Shown here: positions 37,716-46,512 of the stretch, one piece after another
Numbering within the stretch: the stretch's first letter is position 1
Layout: each line of letters starts with the position of its first letter
Source of the DNA: DASPKM01 sp963817075
Lineage (GTDB): Bacteria; Bacteroidota; Bacteroidia; Chitinophagales; Chitinophagaceae
NCBI GenBank assembly: GCA_963817075.1
Contig: CAWFMT010000009.1
Location: 186,001 to 250,000, forward strand
Direction of reading: 5' to 3'
Length of the DNA: 64,000 nt
The notes under the pieces: model-generated
Databases searched by the model: none
Told to the model about the DNA's origin: nothing
The model's input: the letters and a program-made list of their open reading frames with translations, nothing else
Program-made: the position numbers and the translations under genes

Positions 37716-38282
37716 ATGTTTATAGAACCCCATATTAACGGTCGTCGCGGATGGATTGAAGTTGTCTGTGGATCAATGTTTTCAGGCAAAACTGAAGAGC
37801 TTATCCGCAGGTTAAAGCGAGCAAAAATTGCCAACATGAAAGTTGAGATTTTCAAGCCGGCACTTGATACTCGCTTTCATGAACTGAATATTATTTCCCA
37901 CGACGAAAACCAGATTTCTTCTACCCCGATTGATAACTCTCAAACCATATTGTTGCTTGCAAGTGGAGTAGAAGTAGTGGGAATAGACGAGGCCCAGTTC
38001 TTTGATGAACAATTACCTGATGTATGCGACCAACTGGCTTTGCAAGGAATGCGTGTTATTGTAGCCGGACTCGATATGGATTACACCGGTCAGCCATTCG
38101 GACCGATTCCGGCCCTTCTTTCACGGGCTGATTACATAACCAAACTGCACGCAATTTGTGTCCGATGTGGAAATATTGCAAGCTATTCATATAGAAAATC
38201 GCAGGAATCAGACCAGGTCCTTTTAGGAGAGAAAAACTTGTATGAGCCAAGATGCAGGATCTGTTATCATGAGAAAAAATAA
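37716..38282 (+). CDS. tdk: Thymidine kinase
   Basis: Tdk phosphorylates thymidine in the salvage pathway. The 188-aa protein shows the P-loop GSMFSGKTE, the GIDEAQFFD motif and the zinc-binding Cys pairs CVRCG and CRIC near the C-terminus, all typical of the type II (bacterial/human cytosolic) family. Its TAA overlaps the ATG of ccmB by one base (TAATG). Confidence 0.96.
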   Translation: MFIEPHINGRRGWIEVVCGSMFSGKTEELIRRLKRAKIANMKVEIFKPALDTRFHELNIISHDENQISSTPIDNSQTILLLASGVEVVGIDEAQFFDEQLPDVCDQLALQGMRVIVAGLDMDYTGQPFGPIPALLSRADYITKLHAICVRCGNIASYSYRKSQESDQVLLGEKNLYEPRCRICYHEKK

Positions 38283-38938
38283 TGCGTTCCATTCATTACA
38301 TATTCACTCTGTTTAAGAAAGATCTTCTTCTTGAAGTTCGCCAGCAGTATAGTTTTTACGGAATCCTTTTATATGTAGCCTCTACCATCTTTGTATTGTA
38401 CCTCGCCATGGGACAACCAGAAGAAGCTGTTTGGAACGGATTATTCTGGATGATACAATTGTTCATATGTGTAAATGCGGTTGCAAAAAGTTTCCTGCAG
38501 GAGAGCAGGGCAAGGATGCTCTATTTCTATTCAATTGCTGGAGCCCGCGACTACGTTTTGTCCAAGCTTTTTTTTAATTCCGTTTTAATGCTTGTGATGA
38601 GCACAGTTAGCATATTGCTATTTTTTCTTTTAGGAAATCCCATCAAAAACCCTTTGACCTTTATTGGAATTGTCTGGTTAGGTGGGTTTAGCCTAAGCCT
38701 GGTGTTCACGTTTCTTGCTGCTATTGCAGCCCGGGCTCAGCAAAATGCCGCGATGATGGCAATACTTGGATTCCCGCTCATTATTCCACAAATACTTGTT
38801 CTTATCCGGATATCTAATGCAGCGTTTGCAGATGTGCTTCAGGCTGGGCTGGGATTAATGGTGCTATTAATGATTGGCCTGGATATAATGGTGATCGCAC
38901 TGGCAGTAATTCTCTTTCCCTTTTTATGGAAAGACTAA
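38282..38938 (+). CDS. ccmB: Heme exporter protein CcmB
   Basis: CcmB is the integral-membrane part of the ABC-type system that supports cytochrome c maturation. The 218-aa protein has six hydrophobic segments and the family start IFTLFKKDLLLEVR, with ARMLYFYSIAGA and the AARAQQNAAMMAILGFPL region. The start overlaps the tdk stop. The ATPase CcmA is not in the window, though ccmC and ccmD follow. Confidence 0.9.
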   Translation: MRSIHYIFTLFKKDLLLEVRQQYSFYGILLYVASTIFVLYLAMGQPEEAVWNGLFWMIQLFICVNAVAKSFLQESRARMLYFYSIAGARDYVLSKLFFNSVLMLVMSTVSILLFFLLGNPIKNPLTFIGIVWLGGFSLSLVFTFLAAIAARAQQNAAMMAILGFPLIIPQILVLIRISNAAFADVLQAGLGLMVLLMIGLDIMVIALAVILFPFLWKD

Positions 38939-39008
38939 TTAATAGTTTGCTCCAAACTTTCAATTTCGCAATTTCCTAATTTCAAAATTGCCTTAACCCG
39001 CTTTCACC

Positions 39009-39016
39009 TATTTTTG
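39009..39016 (+). promoter_or_regulatory. Candidate ccmC -7 element (TATTTTTG)
   Basis: TATTTTTG at 39009-39016 with ATTG at 38987-38990, 18 bases apart; 70 bases before the ccmC ATG. It would give ccmC its own promoter inside the tdk-ccm run. Confidence 0.5.
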
Positions 39017-39085
39017 CCCCCACAATAAGTATTCACCCTGCTCAATACACGCTAATTTTTGGGTGTTTCAGTTGAACGATCAATT

Positions 39086-39775
39086 ATGCTTCGTCAATCC
39101 TGGTGGAAAATATTAAGCTTTCTCTTATTGATCTACGTCTTCATTGCAGGTTTCCTGAATGATGTTCCAAGTCTGCCCAATGTTGAGGAATCTATTCGTA
39201 ATCTGTATTTCCACGTAGCGATGTGGTTTTGCATGATGATATTCTTCATTATTTCTGTTGTGAACGCTATAAAATACCTGAGGACACGCCAGATCAAATA
39301 CGATTTCTATTCAGTTGAATATGCTCAAACGGGAATTGTATTTGGCTTGTTGGGTTTAGTTACTGGTATGATATGGGCGAATTTTACCTGGGGTAAAGCA
39401 TGGAGCAATGACCCAAAACAATTAGGCGCTGCGATAGCATTGCTGATTTACCTTGCATACCTTGTTCTGAGAAGTTCATTGAATGATGATGTGCGAAGAG
39501 CAAAAACCAGCGCAGTATATAACATATTTGCATTTGTAATGCTTTTTCCCACGATCTGGATCCTGCCGAGATTTGCAGAATCATTGCACCCCGGTGGTGT
39601 GGCAACAGAAGGAACTTCAGCTCAGGGAAATCCGGGACTTAACCCAGGAGATTTGGATTGGAGGATGAGGGCCGTGTTTTATCCAGCAGTTATTGGCTGG
39701 ACATTATTAGGTGTTTGGATTACCACACTTCGCATAAGGGTGAGACAGTTAGTTGAAAAAAAGCTCAATTCTTAA
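39086..39775 (+). CDS. ccmC: Cytochrome c assembly protein CcmC
   Basis: CcmC presents heme to CcmE at the outer face of the inner membrane. The 229-aa protein has six hydrophobic segments and a tryptophan-rich loop (MIWANFTWGKAWSNDPK) that corresponds to the family's WGxxWxWDPR motif, with a divergent Ser-Asn instead of Trp-Asp. Start is the ATG at 39086 (MLRQSWWKIL); a TTG nine codons earlier is also open. It lies 147 bases after ccmB and two bases before ccmD. Confidence 0.9.
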   Translation: MLRQSWWKILSFLLLIYVFIAGFLNDVPSLPNVEESIRNLYFHVAMWFCMMIFFIISVVNAIKYLRTRQIKYDFYSVEYAQTGIVFGLLGLVTGMIWANFTWGKAWSNDPKQLGAAIALLIYLAYLVLRSSLNDDVRRAKTSAVYNIFAFVMLFPTIWILPRFAESLHPGGVATEGTSAQGNPGLNPGDLDWRMRAVFYPAVIGWTLLGVWITTLRIRVRQLVEKKLNS

Positions 39776-39777
39776 CA

Positions 39778-39984
39778 ATGATTAAAAAGTTCTTAGCCTT
39801 TTTCATTTGCCTTATTTGGTTTCAGCTAGTAATTGCTCAGGGTGATAACAAGGAAGCTGAAAGCCTTATGCGTAGCAATGGAAAAATCTATGTTGTTGTT
39901 GCAGTCCTATTGACAATCTTGCTTGGAATATTCATTTATTTATTCAGCCTGGACAGGAAGATGAAGAAGCTCGAGAGTAAATAA
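39778..39984 (+). CDS. ccmD: CcmD family protein
   Basis: A 68-aa membrane protein with an N-terminal hydrophobic leader (AFFICLIWFQLVIAQ) and a second membrane helix (IYVVVAVLLTILLGIFIYLF) ending in KLESK, the usual layout of Bacteroidota CcmD-like proteins. It stands directly after ccmC, as expected. Assignment rests on layout and neighbours more than on motifs. Confidence 0.75.
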   Translation: MIKKFLAFFICLIWFQLVIAQGDNKEAESLMRSNGKIYVVVAVLLTILLGIFIYLFSLDRKMKKLESK

Positions 39985-40050
39985 TTCTCGTACTTCTCTA
40001 ATTCTAATCCATGGTTAGTTCTAACGAAAACCATATAAAATTTCTTAGTC

Positions 40051-41469
40051 ATGTCAGCTCAGAACGGGTACAGTTTTTTTGAAGCAGTATCAAGAAGCTT
40101 CGATAAAGCTGCAAAATTTACAAAATGGGATCCTGGTATTCTTGAACAGATAAAACAGTGTAATGCTGTTTACCAGATTCGCTTCCCTGTCCGCATTGGA
40201 GATAAGATTGAAGTAATAGAAGCCTATCGCGTGCAGCACTCTCATCACAAGCTTCCATGCAAAGGAGGAATTCGTTTTGCAGCGGAGGTTAATCAGGATG
40301 AAGTAATGGCTCTGGCTGCACTGATGACTTATAAATGTGCAATAGTCAACGTGCCATTTGGTGGAGGAAAAGGGGGAATAAAAATCGACCCCAAAAAATA
40401 TACTCCATACGACCTGGAAAAAATTACCAGACGATACACTGCTGAATTAGTTAAGAAAAATTTTATTGGGCCTGGAACGGATGTTCCAGCTCCGGATTAC
40501 GGTACAGGTGAACGGGAAATGGCCTGGATCGTAGATACCTATGCCTCATTGCGGCCTGGAGAAATAGATGCTCTTGGTTGTGTTACTGGTAAGCCTGTGA
40601 CGCAAGGTGGAGTTAGAGGGAGAAAGGAGGCAACTGGACTTGGCGTCTTCTATGGCATTCGCGAGGTGTGCAGTATGAAATCGGAAATGGATAAGGTTGG
40701 TTTGACCACTGGAGTTGAAGGAAAGCGAGTTTGTGTACAGGGATTAGGAAATGTGGGTTATCATACCGCTAAATTCTTTTCAGAAGCTGGTGCAAAGATT
40801 GTTGGATTGGCCGAATATGAAGGCTCCATCTATAGTGAGAATGGATTGGATGTTGATGCTGTTTTCCAACATCGGAAAACCACAGGTTCGATTTTGAATT
40901 TCCCAGGCGCAAATAATTTCCAGGTTAATCTTCATGCACTGGAAATGGACTGCGACATTCTCATACCTGCAGCACTTGAAAATGTAATCAATGCATCAAA
41001 TGCACCAAGGGTTAGAGCTAAGATCATAGGAGAAGGTGCAAATGGTCCTTTGACCCCTGAAGCTGATGAAATATTTATTGAAAAAGGAGTCCTCGTCATT
41101 CCCGATATGTATCTGAACGCAGGTGGTGTGACAGTTTCCTATTTCGAATGGCTAAAGAATCTTAGTCACGTTCGATACGGAAGAATGGAAAAGAGATTTA
41201 CAGAAAATCTGAACAGTCATATTCTTGGACAGATGGAAGAATTGACTGGTCGGCAGGTGAGAGCAGATGAACGAAAATTCATCATGCACGGACCAGATGA
41301 GGTTGACCTGGTGCGAAGTGGGCTGGAGCAAACCATGATTGAGGCAACAGCAGAGATCATGAATACATGGAGGAGTAATCCCGAGATACCGGACATGCGC
41401 ACCGCGGCTTACGTTTCGGCAATTAATAAAGTAGCGACGAGCTACGCTGAATTAGGGATATTTCCTTAG
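40051..41469 (+). CDS. gdhA: Glutamate (Glu/Leu) dehydrogenase
   Basis: A 472-aa Glu/Leu/Phe/Val dehydrogenase that interconverts glutamate and 2-oxoglutarate with ammonia. Marks are HKLPCKGGIRF, the catalytic-domain NVPFGGGKGGI, GTDVPAPDYGTGEREMAW and the NAD(P)-binding GLGNVGYH. It is of the short (~50 kDa) type. Whether it prefers NAD or NADP is not decided here. A family-A repeat follows the stop. Confidence 0.92.
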   Translation: MSAQNGYSFFEAVSRSFDKAAKFTKWDPGILEQIKQCNAVYQIRFPVRIGDKIEVIEAYRVQHSHHKLPCKGGIRFAAEVNQDEVMALAALMTYKCAIVNVPFGGGKGGIKIDPKKYTPYDLEKITRRYTAELVKKNFIGPGTDVPAPDYGTGEREMAWIVDTYASLRPGEIDALGCVTGKPVTQGGVRGRKEATGLGVFYGIREVCSMKSEMDKVGLTTGVEGKRVCVQGLGNVGYHTAKFFSEAGAKIVGLAEYEGSIYSENGLDVDAVFQHRKTTGSILNFPGANNFQVNLHALEMDCDILIPAALENVINASNAPRVRAKIIGEGANGPLTPEADEIFIEKGVLVIPDMYLNAGGVTVSYFEWLKNLSHVRYGRMEKRFTENLNSHILGQMEELTGRQVRADERKFIMHGPDEVDLVRSGLEQTMIEATAEIMNTWRSNPEIPDMRTAAYVSAINKVATSYAELGIFP

Positions 41470-41479
41470 AGCTTTTAAG

Positions 41480-41569
41480 TTTAACCGCCAAGACGCCAAG
41501 ACGCCAAGACGCAAAGCAACGCTAAGAATTCCTTGCGAACCTTCGCGTCCCGGCGCCTTTGCGGTTAAA
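41480..41569. repeat. Dispersed intergenic repeat, family A copy 6 (palindromic)
   Basis: A forward unit with three tandem ACGCCAAG steps (ttaaccgccaagacgccaag) is mirrored by an inverted unit (ggcgcctttgcggttaaat). It lies between the convergent gdhA and HsdR_N genes and can fold into a long hairpin. Confidence 0.75.
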
Positions 41570-41574
41570 TCTTC

Positions 41575-42015
41575 CTACTCCCACTCTGGAAGTTGATTGA
41601 TTTTCTCGAAGTCTAACTCTGCTTTTACATAAGCATGCGATTCCTGGCCATTAGTAATTACCAGATATTTTACCGGAATTGCAATGTTGTAATTAAGGAT
41701 CTGCCAGATCACTCCCTTGTCTAATTCACGTTCCATTTTTTTGCATTCGATCATCATCCACGGTTGTGCAGACTTATTAAAGACAAGTAAGTCGAACCTT
41801 TTTTTTCTCTCTCCCAATTTCATTTCTCTCTCGATTGCAACATAAGAGGCAGGATACTTCATGGTTTGAACAAGGTACTGAGCAAAATTTTGCCTGACCC
41901 ATTCTTCAGAAGTTAGTCGCACCCAGACCTTCCTCAATTCATCGAAAATGAATTCCCGTTTTTCCTCATCTTCTTTTATTTTAAAAGGATGGATCGGAAA
42001 ATTAATTGCAAGCAT
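41575..42015 (-). CDS. Stand-alone HsdR N-terminal-like nuclease-fold protein
   Basis: A 146-aa protein matching the type I restriction enzyme R-subunit N-terminal domain (HSDR_N). It keeps the PD-(D/E)xK nuclease core: Asp75 in RFDLLVFN and Glu90-x-Lys92 in MMIECKK. There is no helicase part, and no hsdM or hsdS gene nearby, so it is not part of a type I system here. Such single-domain forms are common in Bacteroidota with unknown role. It could act in DNA repair or defence; that is inference. Confidence 0.8.
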   Translation of the reverse strand: MLAINFPIHPFKIKEDEEKREFIFDELRKVWVRLTSEEWVRQNFAQYLVQTMKYPASYVAIEREMKLGERKKRFDLLVFNKSAQPWMMIECKKMERELDKGVIWQILNYNIAIPVKYLVITNGQESHAYVKAELDFEKINQLPEWE

Positions 42016-42315
42016 AAAATCAGGACTAAGGTTTAAAATGAGCCAATCGACAAATGCTAGTTAGTATGTAAAATTAAAAATGTAAAATTTAAGATTGGGT
42101 TTTAAAAATTCATACATAAAGAGTTTTTTTTCATTTTACATTTTTCATTTTGCATTCTTGCTAATCTGGCTCAGGTAAAAAAAAGATCAAATTCCTGCTC
42201 CTGACCTGTGCAGTTCGTTCTCACCTCCCCGATATATTCCATAAATAGATTAATTTGAAACTAAATCTGGTCAATAAAAAACTGGAGTCTTACCCGTAGT
42301 TCGGGAATTGCATAT
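42016..42315. other. 300-base gene-free gap with AT-rich inverted repeats
   Basis: Divergent gap between the HsdR_N and AMP-nucleosidase genes. It holds AAAAATGTAAAATTTAAG near 42076 and a partial complement (CATTTTACATTTTTCATTTT) near 42132. I see no clear promoter or gene. Confidence 0.45.
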
Positions 42316-43086
42316 ATGAAAACCAAGGAAGAAATCGTTCAAAATTGGCTGCCGCGATATACAGGTGAAAAACTTTCCAATTTTGGAAAATATTTTTTGC
42401 TTACGAACTTCAGCAATTACATCAGGCTGTTTTCTGAATGGCATGGCGTTCCAGTAGTTGGATTGGACAAGCCTATGCAATGCGCTACGGCTGACAATAT
42501 CACGATTATCAATTTTGGAATGGGAAGTCCTACTGCTGCCACCGTAATGGACCTCTTATCGGCTGTTGAACCAGAGGCAGTTCTTTTTCTGGGTAAATGC
42601 GGAGGATTAAAAAAGAGAAACAAGATCGGAGATCTTATTCTACCAATCGCTGCAATAAGAGGAGAGGGTACGTCAAATGATTATTTTCCTGCTGAGGTTC
42701 CGGCTTTGCCTGCCTTCGCACTTCAAAAGGCAATCTCAACAACTATAAGAGATCATGGAGTTGATTATTGGACAGGAACTGTATATACTACCAACCGACG
42801 GGTGTGGGAACATGATGATGAATTCAAAAATTACCTGCAAAAGATCAGGGCGTATGCTATTGATATGGAGACTGCCACAATTTTCTCTGTAGGCTTTTAT
42901 AACAAAATTCCAACAGGAGCGCTTCTCCTGGTGAGTGATTCGCCAATGATCCCTGAGGGCGTTAAAACAGAAGAAAGTGATAAAGTCGTTACTTCAGATT
43001 ATGTTGAACGCCATATCAAGATTGGGATCGACTCATTGAAACAGCTTATAAATAACGGACTTACTGTAAGACATCTTAGGTTTTGA
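42316..43086 (+). CDS. amn: AMP nucleosidase
   Basis: AMP nucleosidase splits AMP into adenine and ribose 5-phosphate, helping to control the AMP pool. The 256-aa protein is the phosphorylase-like catalytic domain only, as in Bacteroidota, without the N-terminal domain found in the E. coli enzyme. Marks are NFGMGSPTAATVMDLL, FLGKCGGLK, YAIDMETATIF and LVSDSPMIPEG. It is monocistronic. Confidence 0.88.
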   Translation: MKTKEEIVQNWLPRYTGEKLSNFGKYFLLTNFSNYIRLFSEWHGVPVVGLDKPMQCATADNITIINFGMGSPTAATVMDLLSAVEPEAVLFLGKCGGLKKRNKIGDLILPIAAIRGEGTSNDYFPAEVPALPAFALQKAISTTIRDHGVDYWTGTVYTTNRRVWEHDDEFKNYLQKIRAYAIDMETATIFSVGFYNKIPTGALLLVSDSPMIPEGVKTEESDKVVTSDYVERHIKIGIDSLKQLINNGLTVRHLRF

Positions 43087-43134
43087 TTAAGTCTAAGAAT
43101 TCTACGCATTGATGCAACTTTGTGAGAGTAAATA

Positions 43135-43524
43135 ATGTCAAAAGAAAGTATGAAGAAGATATATGTTTTTGCAGCCATAATTTTTGTTCTCTGCTCCTCA
43201 AATGTTTGTGGTTATAAGAACACTATGGAGGTATCTCTCAAAGGGAAACTAGTTATTAAAGAAATCTGTGGTCATTATGTAATTCAGGTGATCGAGGGCA
43301 ATTTGGATTCATCATTCCTTGTGAATGCATGGAGAGATGACAAGAGAAATAAAACCTTTGACAAAGTTTTTACAGTTGCCAATGCATGTGATTTTCCAGC
43401 GAAATTCAACGAAGGGGACGAATTCAATTTCTATCTAACCCAGAGCCCAGCGCCCCAAGCATGTATTTTTTGTATGGCTTTTTATCCTACACCTTCCAAG
43501 AGAAACGCGATCATTATAAAATAA
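43135..43524 (+). CDS. Hypothetical small secreted protein
   Basis: A 129-aa exported protein with signal peptide (KKIYVFAAIIFVLCSSNVCG) and four cysteines in the mature part (EICGHY, NACDF, QACIFC), which suggests disulphides. No family recognised. The ATG at 43150 (MKKIYVF), preceded by AAAGAAAG, is an alternative start that would shorten the leader by five residues. It is followed closely by the peptide-ABC ATPase gene. Confidence 0.6.
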   Translation: MSKESMKKIYVFAAIIFVLCSSNVCGYKNTMEVSLKGKLVIKEICGHYVIQVIEGNLDSSFLVNAWRDDKRNKTFDKVFTVANACDFPAKFNEGDEFNFYLTQSPAPQACIFCMAFYPTPSKRNAIIIK

Positions 43525-43555
43525 ATCTCCGCACTGAAGTTTTGTAATTTCATAG

Positions 43556-45274
43556 ATGCACCCTCTGCTCTCAATCCAGGATCTCTCTGTTGAATTTCGG
43601 TCCGAGACAGGACTTACGTCTGCAGTCAGAAATATTTCCTTTCAAGTTCAGCCAGGAGAAATTCTGGCGATTGTTGGTGAATCAGGATCTGGCAAATCAG
43701 TGACTGCGCTCTCAATTCTTAAACTTATCCCTGCTGCTGACTATCCTTCTGGCAAAATTCTTTTTAGCAAGAATGGCGAGGAACCCATCAATTTATTGAA
43801 GCTTAATGAGAAAGAACTGCGGACTATCAGGGGCAACGAGATCAGCATGATCTTTCAGGAACCAATGACCTCTCTTAACCCGGTTTATACTTGTGGCGAG
43901 CAGGTTAGGGAGGCGATTATTTTGCATGAAAAGATTTCCCTTAAGAAAGCAACCGAGAAAGTTTATGAATTATTCGAACAGGTCAAATTGCCTGATCCCA
44001 AATCCATCTATAAGAGGTTTCCACATCAGTTAAGTGGAGGCCAAAAGCAAAGGGTGATGATCGCAATGGCAATGAGTTGCAATCCCTCACTTCTTATTTG
44101 CGATGAACCTACAACAGCACTTGACGCAACCGTCCAAAAAACCATACTCGAACTCATAAAAGAGCTTCAATCAAAGACCGGAATGGCGGTTATTTTCATA
44201 ACTCATGATCTTGGCTTGGTTGGTGAATTAGCTGATAGGGCTATCGTAATGCTCAAAGGTGCAATAGTGGAATCTGGCGCAACAAGGAAGATCTTTACTC
44301 ATCCTGAACATCCTTATACGAAAGCCTTGCTGGCTTGCAGACCAGGACTTCACAAAAAAGGAGACCATCTGCCCACAGTGGAAGATTTTTTAGGTAAATG
44401 GAATGTCGAAACCTCTGGTGTTGAGCTTGTGCCTAACGTCCCGAAACCATCTGAATCCCGCTCCAAAGGAATGACGAGAGAATCACTAATGGAGGTAAGA
44501 AATCTTTCAGTTTTATTTCCAGGGAAGAAGAACTTATTGGGAAGAACTATTTCGCACATTAAAGCTGTCGATAATATAAGTTTTGAGGTTTACCAGGGAG
44601 AAACGCTAGGGCTGGTAGGTGAGTCAGGCTCAGGAAAAACAACCCTTGGCCGAACACTCTTGCGTCTGATCCAACCTTCAGAAGGAGCCGTAATTTATAA
44701 AGGAACCGACCTGGCCAAACTCTTTGAACACGATTTAAGAAAGCTTAGAAAAGATCTGCAGATCATTTTCCAGGACCCATATTCCTCATTGAATCCAAGG
44801 ATTACGGTAGGGAAGGCCATTGCCGAACCATTGAAGACACACCAGATAATCTCAACGGAAAATGAAAGAAGAGAGCGGGTATATGAGCTCCTGTATAAGG
44901 TAAACCTGGAGGAACAACATTATAATCGTTACCCCCATGAATTCTCAGGTGGTCAACGTCAGAGAATAGTTATTGCCAGGGCCTTGTCCTTGGATCCTTC
45001 TTTTATTATTTGTGACGAATCAGTTTCTGCGCTGGACGTTAGTGTTCAGGCACAGGTTCTTAATTTATTCACCCAGTTGAAAGAGGAACTTGGTTTTACC
45101 GTGATCTTTATCTCGCACGACCTTTCAGTCGTTCATTATCTGAGCGACCGCATCATGGTTCTGAATAAAGGCCGCATCGAGGAAATAGGGGAAGCCGACC
45201 AGGTTTACCACAATCCTCAGTCACAGTATACAAGGAGATTACTAGATGCAGTTCCCAAAGGCCTCCCGGTCTGA
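43556..45274 (+). CDS. Fused dipeptide/oligopeptide ABC transporter ATPase (two NBDs)
   Basis: A 572-aa protein with two complete ABC domains, as in YejF or fused OppD-OppF. NBD1: Walker A GESGSGKS, signature LSGGQKQR, Walker B LLICDEPTTALD. NBD2 (from about residue 310): Walker A GESGSGKTT, signature FSGGQRQR, and Walker B FIICDESVSALD, with Ser instead of the usual Pro after the Glu. Permease and binding-protein genes are not in the window, so the substrate is unknown. It energises uptake of peptides or similar compounds. Confidence 0.9.
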   Translation: MHPLLSIQDLSVEFRSETGLTSAVRNISFQVQPGEILAIVGESGSGKSVTALSILKLIPAADYPSGKILFSKNGEEPINLLKLNEKELRTIRGNEISMIFQEPMTSLNPVYTCGEQVREAIILHEKISLKKATEKVYELFEQVKLPDPKSIYKRFPHQLSGGQKQRVMIAMAMSCNPSLLICDEPTTALDATVQKTILELIKELQSKTGMAVIFITHDLGLVGELADRAIVMLKGAIVESGATRKIFTHPEHPYTKALLACRPGLHKKGDHLPTVEDFLGKWNVETSGVELVPNVPKPSESRSKGMTRESLMEVRNLSVLFPGKKNLLGRTISHIKAVDNISFEVYQGETLGLVGESGSGKTTLGRTLLRLIQPSEGAVIYKGTDLAKLFEHDLRKLRKDLQIIFQDPYSSLNPRITVGKAIAEPLKTHQIISTENERRERVYELLYKVNLEEQHYNRYPHEFSGGQRQRIVIARALSLDPSFIICDESVSALDVSVQAQVLNLFTQLKEELGFTVIFISHDLSVVHYLSDRIMVLNKGRIEEIGEADQVYHNPQSQYTRRLLDAVPKGLPV

Positions 45275-45295
45275 TAATACCCAAGGATTTTTAAT

Positions 45296-45326
45296 TTTGA
45301 CTTTCCTTCCTAAACCCATACCTTTG
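45296..45326 (+). promoter_or_regulatory. Candidate queA promoter (TTTG-N19-TACCTTTG)
   Basis: TTTG at 45296-45299 and TACCTTTG at 45319-45326 with exactly 19 bases between: the best consensus match in the window. The ATG of queA is 136 bases further. Confidence 0.6.
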
Positions 45327-45462
45327 CCCGCTTAAAATCGTGCTGCTTGATATCAAACCTGGTGCCGTAAGACCTGGTTTGTATCGGATCAATCCGTATC
45401 AACTTTCTTCTCGGCGCCCTCCTGGTATCGAAGCAGACGAGCAAAAATCACAAGGTTCATCC

Positions 45463-46512
45463 ATGAAGTTATCCCAGTTTAAATTCGACCTTCCCTTAAA
45501 TCTTATTGCCCAACACCCAACCAAGAAACGCGAAGACGCCCGTATGATGGTCGTTCATCGTCACACCGGGCAAATTGAGAACAAGCATTTCCGTGACATA
45601 ATGGATTATTTTGACGATAAGGACGTCTTTGTTGTCAACAATACCAAGGTTTTTCCCGCAAGAATGTATGGACGAAAAGAGAAGACCGGGGCAAAAATTG
45701 AAGTATTTCTTCTTAGGGAATTAAATAAGCCAAACAGGTTGTGGGATGTGATCGTTGATCCTGCACGAAAAATACGTGTAGGAAACAAACTTTATTTTGG
45801 CGAGAATGATGAACTGGTGGCCGAGGTCATCGATAATACAACCAGCCGAGGAAGAACGATTCGTTTCCTATGGGAAGGAACAGATGATGAATTCAGGCAG
45901 ATGCTGGAATTCCTGGGTGAAACTCCGCTACCGAAGTATATAAAGAGGAAACCGGATGAAGAAGATAAAGAACGATACCAAACAGTATATGCGAAGCATG
46001 AAGGAGCAGTTGCCGCACCAACGGCAGGACTTCACTTCAGCATTGAATTGATAAAGAGATTGGAGATAAAAGGGATACGTTTTTCTGAGGTTACTCTCCA
46101 TACTGGACTAGGGACATTCAGGCCTATTGAAGTGGAAGATCTGAGCAAGCACAAGATGGATGCTGAATACTACAGAATTGAAGAAACAGCCTGTAAGATT
46201 GTAAATAAAGGAAAGATGGAAGGCCACAGGATCTGTTCTGTTGGCACCACAACCATGAGGGCTCTTGAATCATCATTCACGGCGGAAAAATTATTAAAAC
46301 CTTCAGAAGGCTGGACCAATATATTTATTCATCCGCCTTATCATTTCAATGTTGCAGACGCCTTGGTCACTAACCTTCATCTTCCTAAAACAAGTTTGCT
46401 TATCATGACTTGCGCCTTTGCGGGTTATGACCTTGCAATGGAAGCCTATAAGAAAGCAATTAAGGACAAGTACCGGTTCTTTAGTTATGGAGATGCGATG
46501 CTCGTAGTGTAG
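45463..46512 (+). CDS. queA: tRNA preQ1(34) ribosyltransferase-isomerase (QueA)
   Basis: QueA uses S-adenosylmethionine to convert preQ1 in tRNA to epoxyqueuosine. Key marks are FKFDLPLNLIAQHP at the start, AAPTAGLHFS, TLHTGLGTFRPI and LHLPKTSLLIMTCAFAG near the end. The 349-aa length from the ATG at 45463 fits the family. The frame is open up to a GTG at 45340, which would add 41 residues not seen in homologues. Confidence 0.94.
   Translation: MKLSQFKFDLPLNLIAQHPTKKREDARMMVVHRHTGQIENKHFRDIMDYFDDKDVFVVNNTKVFPARMYGRKEKTGAKIEVFLLRELNKPNRLWDVIVDPARKIRVGNKLYFGENDELVAEVIDNTTSRGRTIRFLWEGTDDEFRQMLEFLGETPLPKYIKRKPDEEDKERYQTVYAKHEGAVAAPTAGLHFSIELIKRLEIKGIRFSEVTLHTGLGTFRPIEVEDLSKHKMDAEYYRIEETACKIVNKGKMEGHRICSVGTTTMRALESSFTAEKLLKPSEGWTNIFIHPPYHFNVADALVTNLHLPKTSLLIMTCAFAGYDLAMEAYKKAIKDKYRFFSYGDAMLVV

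Noticed and set aside
41575..42015. Type I restriction-modification system
   Set aside because: Only the nuclease-like N-terminal domain is present; no hsdM, hsdS or helicase gene is within the window.
45327..45462. preQ1 riboswitch in the queA leader
   Set aside because: No pseudoknot pattern or A-rich tail found by eye; the stretch also reads as an open frame.
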